Shown here piece after piece: positions 1-8,063 of a stretch of 64,000 bases of DNA. The DNA is taken from contig NZ_JAAOYV010000002.1 in the NCBI RefSeq assembly GCF_011759585.1, forward strand, positions 865,510 to 929,509, in the 5' to 3' direction. This stretch comes from Frigoribacterium endophyticum (GTDB lineage: Bacteria; Actinomycetota; Actinomycetes; Actinomycetales; Microbacteriaceae). A program made the translations under genes and the position numbers. Positions within the stretch are counted from its first letter, which is position 1, and the number at the start of each line of letters is the position of its first letter. The notes below the pieces were generated by a model that was given only the letters and a program-made list of their open reading frames with translations, had not been told where the DNA came from and searched no databases.

Positions 1-359
1 GACGGCGACCCGTAGGGAGCCGACTGCGGCGCCCCGTACGGCGCCGACTGCGGAGCAGCCTGCGCGGGGGCTCCGTACGGCGCCGACGGCGCGCCCTGCG
101 CCGTGCCCGGCTGCGGCGCCGCGAACGGCGAGCGCTGCGGGGCCGGGGTCTGCCCCGGGGCGACGAACGGGTCGTGGGCGGGGCGCGCGGCGGGCTGCGA
201 CGCGGCGCCGGGGAAGGAGGTGGGCGGCAGCGGCGGCGACTGCTGGTCGCCCGCGGGCGCGGGCGGCGGCGTCGGCGCCCGCGCCGGCTCGGACTGCGGC
301 GCGTCAGCGGACTGCGGTGCGCGCCCGGACTGCTCGGGGGTGGTGTCGTCGGTGGCCAT
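1..359 (-). CDS. Pro/Ala/Gln-rich N-terminus of a protein cut by the window edge
   Basis: Only the first 119 codons are visible; the frame stays open to the left edge. The ATG at 357-359 follows an AAAGG ribosome-binding site. The visible part is low-complexity, rich in Pro, Ala and Gln, and ends in degenerate tandem copies of a unit resembling APQSAPYG; no folded domain is reached. In actinobacteria such tails often precede small membrane domains (DUF4190, RDD), and the neighbouring gene at 554-958 on the same strand is a DUF4190 protein, so a related membrane protein is a guess only. Function unknown. Confidence 0.7.
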   Translation of the reverse strand, partial: MATDDTTPEQSGRAPQSADAPQSEPARAPTPPPAPAGDQQSPPLPPTSFPGAASQPAARPAHDPFVAPGQTPAPQRSPFAAPQPGTAQGAPSAPYGAPAQAAPQSAPYGAPQSAPYGSP

Positions 360-553
360 CAGGAGCCTTTCGCGTGCGGGCGGCGGAGCATCGGAGGAGT
401 CGCGGTGCGGTGTCGAAGATCAGGTGCGGTGCCGTGCGGTGTCGCCGCGGACCAGGTGGACCGGACGGACGACGGGGCCCACGCCGTCGGCGTGGACCCC
501 GTCATCGTATCGACGCCTCCGATGAGGCAGCCATGAAGCCCGTGGGCGTCGGC

Positions 554-958
554 TCAGTACGTCGAGTAGTCGAGCTGGCCCGAGCTGGCGAGCGCCCCGA
601 AGAGGACAGCGAAGCCGACGGCCAGCAGGATGCCGCCGATCAGGACGACGTAGCCGAGGATGGTGCCCCAGAGCGCCATGCCGCGCCCCTCCTCGCCCGT
701 CTTCTTGATCTGGCTGAGCGAGATGTGCCCGACGACGATCGCGGCGATGCTCGCGACGCCGGTGAAGAAGCCCGCGATGCCGAGGATGAGGGCGATCAGC
801 GCGAGGCTGTTGCGGGGCGCCGGGCCGTAGCCCGGGCCGCCGGGGGCGCTGTAGCCCTGGCCGACGGGGGCGCCGTAGGCCGGCGGCTGCTGGCCGGAGG
901 GCGTGCCGTGGCTGTCCTTCTGCGGCTGGCCCTGGGGGGCCGGGTACTGGTCGGTCAT
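554..958 (-). CDS. DUF4190 domain small membrane protein
   Basis: 134 residues. Residues 1-48 are hydrophilic and rich in Pro, Gly and Gln; the rest matches the DUF4190 pattern: a first hydrophobic helix (about 50-75) running into GHISLSQIKKTGEEGRGMA, then a second helix (about 94-118). The short loop between the helices with a conserved Gly-His and basic/acidic run is the family hallmark. Role unknown; these proteins are inner-membrane and common in actinobacteria. A GAGGAG ribosome-binding site lies about 9 nt before the ATG. It precedes the partial Pro-rich gene on the same strand, 194 bp away, and lies downstream of tsaD. Confidence 0.85.
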   Translation of the reverse strand: MTDQYPAPQGQPQKDSHGTPSGQQPPAYGAPVGQGYSAPGGPGYGPAPRNSLALIALILGIAGFFTGVASIAAIVVGHISLSQIKKTGEEGRGMALWGTILGYVVLIGGILLAVGFAVLFGALASSGQLDYSTY

Positions 959-1036
959 GTCCCGTGGTCTCCTCGTCGTGCGCCCGGCTCGTGCCGGTGG
1001 TCTGGTCCGGACGATGCTACCGGCAGCGGCCCCGGC

Positions 1037-2152
1037 TCAGACCGCCTGCACCACGGTGACCGGCAGCGTCGAGTCGGCGCCGAAGTCGAGCGGCGAGGGC
1101 GCGTGCCCGCGGGCCACCAGCTGGGCGCCCAGGGCGGCGATCATCGCCCCGTTGTCGGTGCAGAGCGAGAGCGGGGGCACGCGCAGCTCGACGCCCGCGG
1201 CCGCGCAGCGCTCGGCCGCCAGCGCACGGACCCGGGCGTTGGCGACGACCCCGCCGCCGAGCAGCAGCCGCGGCACGCCCCGGTCGGCGCACGCTGCGAG
1301 CGCCTTCGTGAGGAGCACGTCGGCGACGGCCTCGCGGAAGCTCGCGGCCACGTCGGCCACGGGCACCTCGAGCCCCTCGTCGCGACGACGCTCGACCCAG
1401 CGGGCGACCGCGGTCTTCAGCCCCGAGAACGAGAAGTCGTAACGGTGACGCACGAGGTCCTTCGGCAGCGTCAGCCCCCGCGGGAACCGGATCGCCGCGG
1501 GGTCGCCCCCGGCGGCCACCCGGTCGATCTGCGGCCCGCCGGGGTAGGGCAGGCCGAGCAGGCGGGCGACCTTGTCGAACGCCTCGCCCGCGGCGTCGTC
1601 GATGGTCTCGCCGAGCAGCTCGACGTCGTCGACGAGGTCGCGCACGTGCAGCAGCGAGGTGTGGCCGCCCGAGACGAGCAGCGCGATCGTCGGCAGCTCG
1701 AGGTCGCTGCCGTCCTCGCGCAGCACGTCGGCGCCGACGTGGCCCACGAGGTGGTTGACGGCGTAGAGCGGCGTGCCGGTGGCGAGCGCGAGGGCCTTCG
1801 CCGCGCCGACGCCGACCATGAGGGCCCCGGCGAGCCCGGGGCCGCTCGTGACGGCGATCGCGTCGAGCTGGTCGAGGGTGACGTCGGCCTCGGCGAGCGC
1901 GGCGCGCAGAGCCGGCTCCATCGCCTCGAGGTGGGCGCGGGCCGCGACCTCGGGCACGACGCCGCCGTACCGGGCGTGCTCGTCCATCGACGACGAGATG
2001 ACGTTGGCGAGCAGGGTCGTGCCGCGCACGATGCCCACGCCGGTCTCGTCGCAGCTGGTCTCGATGCCGAGCACGAGCGGCCCGGCGTCCCCGCGCGCGG
2101 ACGCGGGCGCGGGCCCGCCGGACGGCGCCGGGGAGGCGGTGGTGGCGGTCAC
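1037..2152 (-). CDS. tsaD: tRNA N6-adenosine threonylcarbamoyltransferase TsaD
   Basis: TsaD (Kae1/Qri7 family), 371 aa, transfers the threonylcarbamoyl group to A37 of ANN-decoding tRNAs, working with TsaB and TsaE. Visible features: [11 protein letters not shown] at about 28-38, [16 protein letters not shown] at 59-74 (family signature), the HxxxH iron site H134/H138 in [15 protein letters not shown], and a late LCTDNGAM with the third metal ligand. The GTG start (2150-2152) overlaps the rimI stop as GTGA, so the two are translationally coupled. About 24 Ala/Pro-rich residues precede the conserved core, longer than usual. Last gene of tsaB-rimI-tsaD. Confidence 0.97.
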   Translation of the reverse strand: MTATTASPAPSGGPAPASARGDAGPLVLGIETSCDETGVGIVRGTTLLANVISSSMDEHARYGGVVPEVAARAHLEAMEPALRAALAEADVTLDQLDAIAVTSGPGLAGALMVGVGAAKALALATGTPLYAVNHLVGHVGADVLREDGSDLELPTIALLVSGGHTSLLHVRDLVDDVELLGETIDDAAGEAFDKVARLLGLPYPGGPQIDRVAAGGDPAAIRFPRGLTLPKDLVRHRYDFSFSGLKTAVARWVERRRDEGLEVPVADVAASFREAVADVLLTKALAACADRGVPRLLLGGGVVANARVRALAAERCAAAGVELRVPPLSLCTDNGAMIAALGAQLVARGHAPSPLDFGADSTLPVTVVQAV

Positions 2153-2655
2153 GTTGTCGGCTCGCTCTCGGTCGCGGCCGGCCGGGTCTCGGTCGGCGGA
2201 ACGGTCAGGCGCATCACGACGGCGTCGACGCCGTCGGGCATGTAGTAGCGGGGGCGGACGGCGATGGCCTCGAAGCCGGCGGTCTCGTAGAGGTGCTGCG
2301 CTCCCGGGTTGTCGGCCCGCACCTCCAGGAAGACCTCGCGGGCCCCGCGCCGCCGGGCCTCGGCGACGAGCTGGGTCAGCAGGGCGCGCCCCAGGCCGCG
2401 GCCGCGCGCGCCGGGGACGACCGCGATGGTCTGCACGTCGGCGTCGGGGGCCCCGGGCAGCGAGAGCAGCCCGGCGTAACCCTCGACGACGGTGTCGTCG
2501 GCCTCGGGGGTGGCGACGAGGTAGTAGCCGTCGCGCGACGCGAGCTCGTGCGCCATGCCGCTCCGCGACCACGCGTCGGTGGCGAAGACCGACGTCTCGA
2601 TCGCCATGACCGCGTCGAGGTCGTCGACGTCGGCCCGGCGCAGCCGCCAGCTCAC
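2149..2655 (-). CDS. rimI: Ribosomal-protein alanine N-acetyltransferase RimI
   Basis: 168-aa GNAT protein. The acetyl-CoA loop is at about 82-92 ([11 protein letters not shown]), followed by EVRADN and LYETAGF (111-128) and the RimI-type RPRYY-PDG...VVM stretch at 134-148. RimI acetylates the N-terminus of ribosomal protein S18 in enterics; in actinobacteria it is broader, acting on many protein N-termini. The GTG start (2653-2655) overlaps the tsaB stop by 4 bp and the gene end overlaps tsaD the same way. The conserved tsaB-rimI-tsaD order supports the call over a generic GNAT. Confidence 0.93.
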   Translation of the reverse strand: MSWRLRRADVDDLDAVMAIETSVFATDAWSRSGMAHELASRDGYYLVATPEADDTVVEGYAGLLSLPGAPDADVQTIAVVPGARGRGLGRALLTQLVAEARRRGAREVFLEVRADNPGAQHLYETAGFEAIAVRPRYYMPDGVDAVVMRLTVPPTETRPAATESEPTT

Positions 2656-3326
2656 CGGCCGACCGGCTTCGGCCCCGCCGAGGGCGTCACGTCGGGCTCG
2701 CGGAGGTAGAGCGGCTCGGGCGCCGCGAAGGCGCGGCCGTGCTCGAACAGGCGCTCGGCGAGCATGCCGAGGGCCGCCGCCGACACCACGGTCGCGTCGG
2801 GGTCGGTGCGGGGCGACCCCGAGGAGGCGCCCGTCGCGTCGTCGAGGCCGGCCGGGCGAACCAGCGCGGGCCCGTCGAGCAGCACGGGCAGGCCGTCGTC
2901 GTCGAGCCCGGCCCACGCGCTCCAGGCCACCTCGCGGCGGCGGGCGTCGGTGACGACGACGAGGGGCGCGTCGAGGCGGCCGCCGGCCTCGGCCACGTCG
3001 CGCCCGGCCTCCGCCGAGAGCCGTTCGAAGGCGACCGCGTCGTGGCTGCCGACCGCGAGGCAGGGCACCCCGGCGCCGAAGGCGAAGGCCCGCGCGGCGA
3101 CGATGCCGACCCGCAGCCCGGTGAACGGCCCGGGGCCGACGCCGGCGGCGACCGCGCTGAGGCGCGAGGGCGCGACGCCCGCGACCCGGAGGGCCTCGTC
3201 GATCAGGGTGCCGATCACCTCGGCGTGCCGCCGGGTGTCGGCGACCGCGCACTCGGCGAGCACGCCGCCGTCGCGGTCGACCACGGCGACGGCCGAGCCG
3301 GCGGAGGTGTCGATGGCCAGAATCAC
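2652..3326 (-). CDS. tsaB: tRNA threonylcarbamoyladenosine biosynthesis protein TsaB
   Basis: TsaB, 224 aa, an inactive ASKHA-fold partner of TsaD in t6A synthesis. It begins [17 protein letters not shown], the standard family start, and carries [13 protein letters not shown] (about 80-92), the dimer-interface signature. I chose the GTG at 3324-3326 because it gives the family's usual N-terminus and lies 6 nt after a TACGAT -10-like hexamer; an in-frame GTG at 3360-3362 would add 12 residues but lies inside a hairpin. First gene of tsaB-rimI-tsaD, separated from its usual partner tsaE by an SDR/regulator pair. Confidence 0.94.
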   Translation of the reverse strand: MILAIDTSAGSAVAVVDRDGGVLAECAVADTRRHAEVIGTLIDEALRVAGVAPSRLSAVAAGVGPGPFTGLRVGIVAARAFAFGAGVPCLAVGSHDAVAFERLSAEAGRDVAEAGGRLDAPLVVVTDARRREVAWSAWAGLDDDGLPVLLDGPALVRPAGLDDATGASSGSPRTDPDATVVSAAALGMLAERLFEHGRAFAAPEPLYLREPDVTPSAGPKPVGR

Positions 3327-3332
3327 GCACCG

Positions 3333-3338
3333 ATCGTA
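3333..3338 (-). promoter_or_regulatory. Putative -10 hexamer for leaderless tsaB transcript
   Basis: TACGAT on the minus strand, 6 nt before the GTG start of tsaB. The same layout (TANNNT, then 6-7 nt, then the start codon) recurs before glmS, coaA, truA and two other genes here. No good -35 hexamer is seen. Confidence 0.45.
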
Positions 3339-3344
3339 CGCGGT

Positions 3345-3373
3345 CCCGGGGAGGCGGCCCACGCCTCCCCGGG
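3345..3373 (-). terminator. GC-rich hairpin between SDR gene and tsaB
   Basis: Perfect 12-bp inverted repeat with a 5-nt loop (GCCCA in plus sense), 60 bp after the SDR stop and only 18 bp before the tsaB start. No T-run follows. It probably ends the SDR transcript; if so, tsaB-rimI-tsaD needs its own promoter, which the TACGAT hexamer could provide. Confidence 0.65.
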
Positions 3374-3432
3374 GCCTCCCTCGTCGACGAGGCGGACCGC
3401 TGCCCCGAGGCCCGGGGCGAGCCGGCGCCGCG

Positions 3433-4176
3433 TCAGTGCGCGCTGAGCACGCGCAGCACGTCCGCGTGCCGGCCCTCCGCCTCGGCGTCGCGGAGGAAGC
3501 GGACGCGGTCGACCAGGACCTCCTCGACGTCGGGCTGCTCGGTGAGGATGCGCATCGTCTCGTCGAGGTACTCGTCGAGCGGCATGGCGTTCGGGTCGTC
3601 GGACTGGCCCATCAGGGTCGTCTGCACCGCGGGCGGCACGAGCTCGACGACCTGCAGCGGGGTGTCGGCCCACTGCACGCGGAGGCTCTGCGTGAACGAG
3701 TGCACGGCCGCCTTCGTCGCCGAGTACGTCGGCGCGGCCGGCAGTGGCACGCTGGCGAGGCCCGACGAGACGGTCACCAGCACGCCGTCGGGCTTCGCGG
3801 CCAGGAAGGGCGCGAACGCCGTCGTCGTGCGGATCGTGCCGAGCAGGTTCGTCACCACCGTCGCCTCGGCGGTCTCGAGGTGGGCGGGGTCGCGGAGGTC
3901 CTCCGGCAGCATGATGCCGGCCATCGTCACGACGACGTCGAGGGCGGGGTGGTCGCGCGTGACGCTCTCGGCGGCGGCCGCGATCGAGGCGGGGTCGGCG
4001 ACGTCGACGACGACCGACGACATGCCGGGGTTCGCGGCGACGATCTCGTCGAGCAGGGCGCGGCGGCGACCGCCCACGACGACGGTGTCGCCGCGGGCGT
4101 GCAGGCGCTCGGCCAGGCCGCGGCCGATGCCCGAGGTCGCGCCGGTGATCAGGACGGTGTTGCCGGTGGTCTTCAC
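3433..4176 (-). CDS. Short-chain dehydrogenase/reductase (classical SDR, DltE-like)
   Basis: 247-aa classical SDR using NAD(P)H. The cofactor motif TGATSGIG is at 11-18 and the catalytic residues are N110, S137/S138, Y151 and K155 (YSATK). The usual NNAG appears as TMAG at 84-87. The GTG start at 4174-4176 is fixed by a GGAGG ribosome-binding site a few bases upstream. Substrate unknown; the nearest recognisable subgroup is the DltE/YciK-like oxidoreductases, a name that does not imply a role in D-alanylation. It is divergent from the XRE regulator at 4333, which probably controls it. Confidence 0.9.
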   Translation of the reverse strand: MKTTGNTVLITGATSGIGRGLAERLHARGDTVVVGGRRRALLDEIVAANPGMSSVVVDVADPASIAAAAESVTRDHPALDVVVTMAGIMLPEDLRDPAHLETAEATVVTNLLGTIRTTTAFAPFLAAKPDGVLVTVSSGLASVPLPAAPTYSATKAAVHSFTQSLRVQWADTPLQVVELVPPAVQTTLMGQSDDPNAMPLDEYLDETMRILTEQPDVEEVLVDRVRFLRDAEAEGRHADVLRVLSAH

Positions 4177-4332
4177 GGTGCCTCCAGGGCGGTGAGGGGG
4201 GTTCGGGGGTGACGGGCGCCGTCGGGGCGCCCACGACGACCCTCCTCCGTCGGCGTCGGCGAGGGAAGGGAGCACCGGTCGGAGGAGCGGCGCTCCCTGG
4301 CTGGCGGGCGCCGACCACGGCAGGATGGCGGC
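4177..4332. promoter_or_regulatory. Divergent intergenic region, SDR gene / XRE regulator
   Basis: 156 bp between two divergent starts. It contains an inverted repeat GGGCGCC-5 nt-GGCGCCC (4214-4232), a plausible operator for the adjacent regulator, and CAGGAT 6 nt before the regulator ATG, which may be a weak -10. Regulator binding here is inference. Confidence 0.4.
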
Positions 4333-5181
4333 ATGGACCGCCCCGGGCTCGCCGACTTCCTCCGCCACCGCCGTGAGCACCTCCAGCCCGCCGACGTGGG
4401 GCTGCCCGCCGGGGCCCGCCGTCGCACCGCGGGCCTGCGCCGTGAGGAGATCGCCGGGCTCGTCGGCATGTCGACCGACTACTGGTCGCGGCTCGAGCAG
4501 CAGCGCGGCCCGCAGCCGTCCGACCAGATGCTCGCGGCCATCGCCCGGGGGCTCCGCCTCGGCCTCGACGAGCGCGACCACCTGTACCGCCTCGCCGGCC
4601 AGGCCGTGCCCCGCCGGGCCCGCCACACGCCGCACGTCAGCCCGGGGCTGATGCGGGTGCTCGACCGGCTCGACGACTCCCCCGCCCTCGTGATCACCGA
4701 GGCCGGCGAGACCCTCGCCCAGAACCGGCTCGCGACCTCGCTCTTCGGCGACCACACGGCCTGGTCGGGCCTCGACCGCAGCGCCGTGCACCGCTGGTTC
4801 GCCCGGCCGGAGGCGCGGCGCCCGTACCCGGAGCGCGAGCAGCCCCGGCAGGCCCGCCTCCAGGTCGCGCAGCTGCGGGTCGCGACCGCCTCGGCCGACC
4901 CCGACCCCCTGGCGGCGCGCGTCGTCGAGAGCCTGCTCCGGGTCAGCCCGGAGTTCGCGGAGCTCTGGCGCCTGCAGGAGGTCGTCACCCGCTTCGACGA
5001 CCACAAGACGCTGTGGCACCCGGAGGTCGGCGAGATCGAGGTCGACTGCCAGGCGCTCTTCACCGAGAACCAGGCCCAGGTGCTGCTCGTGCTGACGCCG
5101 CGGGCCGGCACGACGGCGGCGGAGTCGCTCCGCCTGCTCGGGGTGCTCGGCGCCCAGGCCCTCAGCTCGTCGGGAGGGTGA
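4333..5181 (+). CDS. XRE-family transcriptional regulator with MmyB-like ligand-binding domain
   Basis: 282 aa. An N-terminal helix-turn-helix (about 20-75) reads TAGLRREEIAGLVGMSTDYWSRLEQ, here seen as TAGLRREEIAGLVGMS then TDYWSRLEQ; this wording is typical of the MmyB/MLTR regulator family, whose C-terminal PAS-like domain (about 110-275) binds a small hydrophobic ligand. In actinobacteria such regulators usually sit divergent from an SDR or other oxidoreductase that they control, exactly as here. The end overlaps the convergent tsaE gene by 20 bp. ATG chosen as the first in-frame start before the HTH; no clear ribosome-binding site. Confidence 0.92.
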   Translation: MDRPGLADFLRHRREHLQPADVGLPAGARRRTAGLRREEIAGLVGMSTDYWSRLEQQRGPQPSDQMLAAIARGLRLGLDERDHLYRLAGQAVPRRARHTPHVSPGLMRVLDRLDDSPALVITEAGETLAQNRLATSLFGDHTAWSGLDRSAVHRWFARPEARRPYPEREQPRQARLQVAQLRVATASADPDPLAARVVESLLRVSPEFAELWRLQEVVTRFDDHKTLWHPEVGEIEVDCQALFTENQAQVLLVLTPRAGTTAAESLRLLGVLGAQALSSSGG

Positions 5182-5749
5182 CCCCGGCCCAGCGCGGGCC
5201 GTGCGCGGTGACCGTGACGCGGCGGGGCTCGTCGTGCACGTCGTCGGCGGCGGCCACGTCGGCGGCCATGCCGTCCGCGAGCACCTCGTCGGCGGGCGCG
5301 CCCCCGGCGACCGGCACCGCGCCTCCGGCGCCCGTGGGCCGCTCGATCACGACGTCGAGCCACGAGTCGGCGACCCCGTCGAGCAGCCCGGCGCCCCACT
5401 CGACGACGACGACCGAGCCCTCGTAGTCGAGGTCGAGGTCGTCGAGCTCGGCCGCGCCGCCGAGGCGGTAGGCGTCGACGTGCACGAGGGGCACTCCCGA
5501 CTCGCTGGGGTGCGTGCGGGCGAGCACGAACGTGGGGCTGGCGACCTGGCCCCGCACGTGCAGGCCCTCGCCGAGGCCGCGGGTCAGCGTGGTCTTGCCG
5601 GCGCCGAGCGGCCCCGTCAGCACCAGCAGGTCGCCCGCCCGCAGCAGGCGGGCCAGGCGACGCCCGAGCGACTCCATGGCGTCGGTGTCGACGACGGGGC
5701 CCGCGAAGAGCGCTCGCCCCTCGTCGACCGGGGCCGCGTCGTCGGTCAC
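5162..5749 (-). CDS. tsaE: tRNA threonylcarbamoyladenosine biosynthesis ATPase TsaE
   Basis: 195-aa P-loop ATPase of the t6A complex. Walker A GPLGAGKTT is at 46-54, followed by the family motifs SPTFVL and HVDAYRL and a VVVVEWG strand. After the core there is an acidic, Ala-rich extension and a final short strand region, making it longer than the roughly 150-aa average. The GTG start (5747-5749) overlaps the stop of the upstream racemase as GTGA. Its last 20 bp overlap the end of the convergent XRE gene, so the two stop codons lie inside each other's reading frames. Confidence 0.95.
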   Translation of the reverse strand: MTDDAAPVDEGRALFAGPVVDTDAMESLGRRLARLLRAGDLLVLTGPLGAGKTTLTRGLGEGLHVRGQVASPTFVLARTHPSESGVPLVHVDAYRLGGAAELDDLDLDYEGSVVVVEWGAGLLDGVADSWLDVVIERPTGAGGAVPVAGGAPADEVLADGMAADVAAADDVHDEPRRVTVTAHGPRWAGVTLPTS

Positions 5750-6969
5750 GCGCGACCGCCCGTGTACACCCGCTCGACCCGGGCGCCGATGCGGCACGAG
5801 ACCTCCTCGGGCACGCTGCCCGTCAGGTCGGCCCACTCGCCGATGGTCAGCTCGCCGCGGTCGCCGGGGCCGAAGAGCACGACCTCGTCGCCCACCGCCA
5901 CGTCGTGGTCGCCGACGTCGACGAGGAACTGGTCCATCGCGACCCGGCCGACGATCGGGTGGCGACGACCGGCGATGGTCACCTCGACGCCGTGCTGGGC
6001 CCGGCGGCTGACGCCGTCGGCGTAGCCGATCGGCACGAGGGCGAGGGTCGTGTCGCGCGGCGCCCGCCAGGTGTAGTCGTACGAGACGCCCGTGCCGGCG
6101 GGCACGCGCTTGACGCGGACGACGCAGGCGCTCACCGTGAGCACCGGGCGGAGGCCGCGGTCGGCGGCCGTCACGCCCTCGGTGACCGGGTTGCCGTAGC
6201 CGTTCGAGCCCATGCGCACCATGTCGAAGCGGCGCTCGGGGTGCTCCATGCCCGCCGAGCTCGACGACATGTGGCGCTTCTCGAACGTCGCGCCGAGGGC
6301 GGCGGCGTCGTCGAGGGCACGGCGGAAGACGAGGGAGGCGGCGTGGTCGTCGGCCTCGCTGGTCTCCGACACGTGCGAGAAGCAGCCCCGGAGGCGCACG
6401 ACGCCCTCGTCGCGAAGCTCGACGGCGCGCGTGACGAACTCGGCCCAGTCGGCGGGCAGACAGCCCTCGCGGTGCAGGCCGGTGTCGATGGTGAGGTGCA
6501 CCAGGGCCTCGTGGCCGGGGCCCGCGGCCCGGGCGGCGGCGGCGAACGCCTCGAGCTGCTCGAGGGTCGAGACGCCGAGGTCGACGCGCAGCCGCACCGC
6601 GGCGTCCCAGTCCTCGTCGGGGCCGAGCTGCCACGCGAAGTACGAGGCCTCGTCGCCGACGCCCTCGCGGCGCAGGCGGTACGCCGGCTCGGGCTCGACG
6701 GTGCCGAACCAGCGGATCCCCGCGGCGAGCGCCTCGGGCACCAGCACGTCGACGCCGAGCGAGTACGCGTCGGCCTTGACGATCGCGAGCACCTCGACCG
6801 GGGCCATGCGCTCGATCAGCGAGGTGAGGTTGGCGCGGTAGGCGGCGAGGTCGATCGTCGCACGGCGCAGGTAGCCGGCCGCGGGGCGCGCCGCGACGGG
6901 CGCGGTGCCGGTCTCAGGGGCGGTGCCGGCGACGGGTGCGGTGCCGGTCTCGGGGGCGGTGCCGGTCAT
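5746..6969 (-). CDS. Second alanine-racemase-family protein (divergent paralogue)
   Basis: 407 aa, fold type III PLP enzyme. The PLP-lysine motif is present at K65 but reads VKADAYSLG rather than the usual VKANAYGHG. Also seen: HLTIDTGLHREG, a RMGSNGYG segment where ordinary Alr has R-G-x-YG, the catalytic-tyrosine strand GVSYDYTW, and PIGYADGVSRR. Residues 3-26 are two copies of a 12-residue GTAPETGTAPVA unit. ATGA overlap with alr2 upstream and GTGA overlap with tsaE downstream. The divergence suggests a different amino-acid substrate; in B-type peptidoglycan organisms a D-diamino acid is a candidate (inference). Confidence 0.88.
   Translation of the reverse strand: MTGTAPETGTAPVAGTAPETGTAPVAARPAAGYLRRATIDLAAYRANLTSLIERMAPVEVLAIVKADAYSLGVDVLVPEALAAGIRWFGTVEPEPAYRLRREGVGDEASYFAWQLGPDEDWDAAVRLRVDLGVSTLEQLEAFAAAARAAGPGHEALVHLTIDTGLHREGCLPADWAEFVTRAVELRDEGVVRLRGCFSHVSETSEADDHAASLVFRRALDDAAALGATFEKRHMSSSSAGMEHPERRFDMVRMGSNGYGNPVTEGVTAADRGLRPVLTVSACVVRVKRVPAGTGVSYDYTWRAPRDTTLALVPIGYADGVSRRAQHGVEVTIAGRRHPIVGRVAMDQFLVDVGDHDVAVGDEVVLFGPGDRGELTIGEWADLTGSVPEEVSCRIGARVERVYTGGRA
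6892..6963 (-). repeat. Two-copy 36-bp tandem repeat at start of second racemase gene
   Basis: Two 36-bp units encode identical 12-residue blocks rich in Gly, Thr, Ala and Pro. The copies differ only at a few silent positions. The repeat lies just after the start codon, before the conserved racemase domain. Confidence 0.85.
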
Positions 6970-8063
6970 GCGTAGCTCCTCGGGAGGCGGGCCGACAGCG
7001 ACGCGACGACCTCGTAGGTGATGCCGTCGAAGGCCCGGGCCCAGTCCTCCGCGCCCTGGTGCCCGAGGGCGGGGTCGCCGAACAGCACGACCTCGTCGCC
7101 CACCTCGACGGGGTCGTCGCCGACGTCGATGACGAGCGCGTTCATGGCGATCCGGCCGCGCACCCGGTACGTGCGTTGCCCGATCGTGACGGAGGCGCGG
7201 TCGCTGGCCGCGCGGTCGACGCCGTCGGAGTACCCGACCGGCACGATGGCGATGGTCGTGTCGCGCTCGGGCCGGAAGACGTAGCCGTACGAGACGCCCT
7301 CGCCCGCGGGCACCCGCTTGACGGTCGTCACGGGCGCGCGCATCGTCAGCGCCGGGCGCAGCCCGAGGTCGGCCGCGCGACGGTCGGGGAAGGGGCTGAG
7401 CCCGTAGGCGGCGAGCCCGAACCGCACCATGTCGACGGGCCCCTGGCCCACGTCGGCGAAGTGCAGGGCCGCGGCCGAGGCGGCGACGTGCCGGAGGCGC
7501 GGCTCGAGGCCCAGCCCCCCGAGCGTCTCGATCGCGGAGAGGAAGGCGGCGACCTGCGCGCCGTCCTCCTCCGGGGAGGCGTTCGACAGGTGGGTCATCA
7601 CGCCCTCGACCGGCAGGCGGTCGGCGAGCGCCGCGGCGCGGGCGAAGAACTCGGGCCACTCCGCGGCCACGGCCCCGTTGCGGCTCAGGCCGGTGTCGAC
7701 GCACAGGTGCACGGCCCGGACCCCGGCCGCCGCCGCGGCCTCGAGCTGGGCGACGTCGGAGACGGCGGGCGTGACGTCGTGGGCGGCCGCTCGCTCGAAG
7801 GTCTCGCCCGGAGCGTGCAGCCAGGCGAGCACCGGGGCGGTGACCCCGGCCTCCCGGAGCTCGACGGCCTCGTCGAGGTCGGCGACGCCGAGCCAGTCGA
7901 CGCCGGCGTCGACGAAGGCGCGGGCGCACTCCACCGCGCCGTGCCCGTAGGCGTTGGCCTTCACCACGGCCATGACGCGGGCCGGCGCCACCGCGGCCCT
8001 CAGGGTCGCGACGTTGTGCCGCAGGGCGGCGGTGTCGATGGTCACCCGGATGTCCTGCGTCAC
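6966..8063 (-). CDS. alr: Alanine racemase
   Basis: 365-aa PLP enzyme converting L- to D-alanine for peptidoglycan. The lysine motif VVKANAYGHG (K35) is canonical, as are HLCVDTGLSRNG, VRFGLAAYG, the catalytic-tyrosine strand GVSYGYVF and IVPVGYSDGVDR. Length is normal. This copy, not its downstream neighbour, keeps the classical Alr motifs and is the likely housekeeping enzyme. The GTG start (8061-8063) overlaps acpS by 4 bp and the end overlaps the second racemase by 4 bp, giving a tightly coupled run acpS-alr-alr2-tsaE. Confidence 0.95.
   Translation of the reverse strand: MTQDIRVTIDTAALRHNVATLRAAVAPARVMAVVKANAYGHGAVECARAFVDAGVDWLGVADLDEAVELREAGVTAPVLAWLHAPGETFERAAAHDVTPAVSDVAQLEAAAAAGVRAVHLCVDTGLSRNGAVAAEWPEFFARAAALADRLPVEGVMTHLSNASPEEDGAQVAAFLSAIETLGGLGLEPRLRHVAASAAALHFADVGQGPVDMVRFGLAAYGLSPFPDRRAADLGLRPALTMRAPVTTVKRVPAGEGVSYGYVFRPERDTTIAIVPVGYSDGVDRAASDRASVTIGQRTYRVRGRIAMNALVIDVGDDPVEVGDEVVLFGDPALGHQGAEDWARAFDGITYEVVASLSARLPRSYA

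Noticed and set aside
317-2245. 642-codon plus-strand frame over the DUF4190 gene and tsaD
   Set aside because: Antisense to tsaD, which has all family motifs; product is low-complexity Arg/Ala/Gly/Glu.
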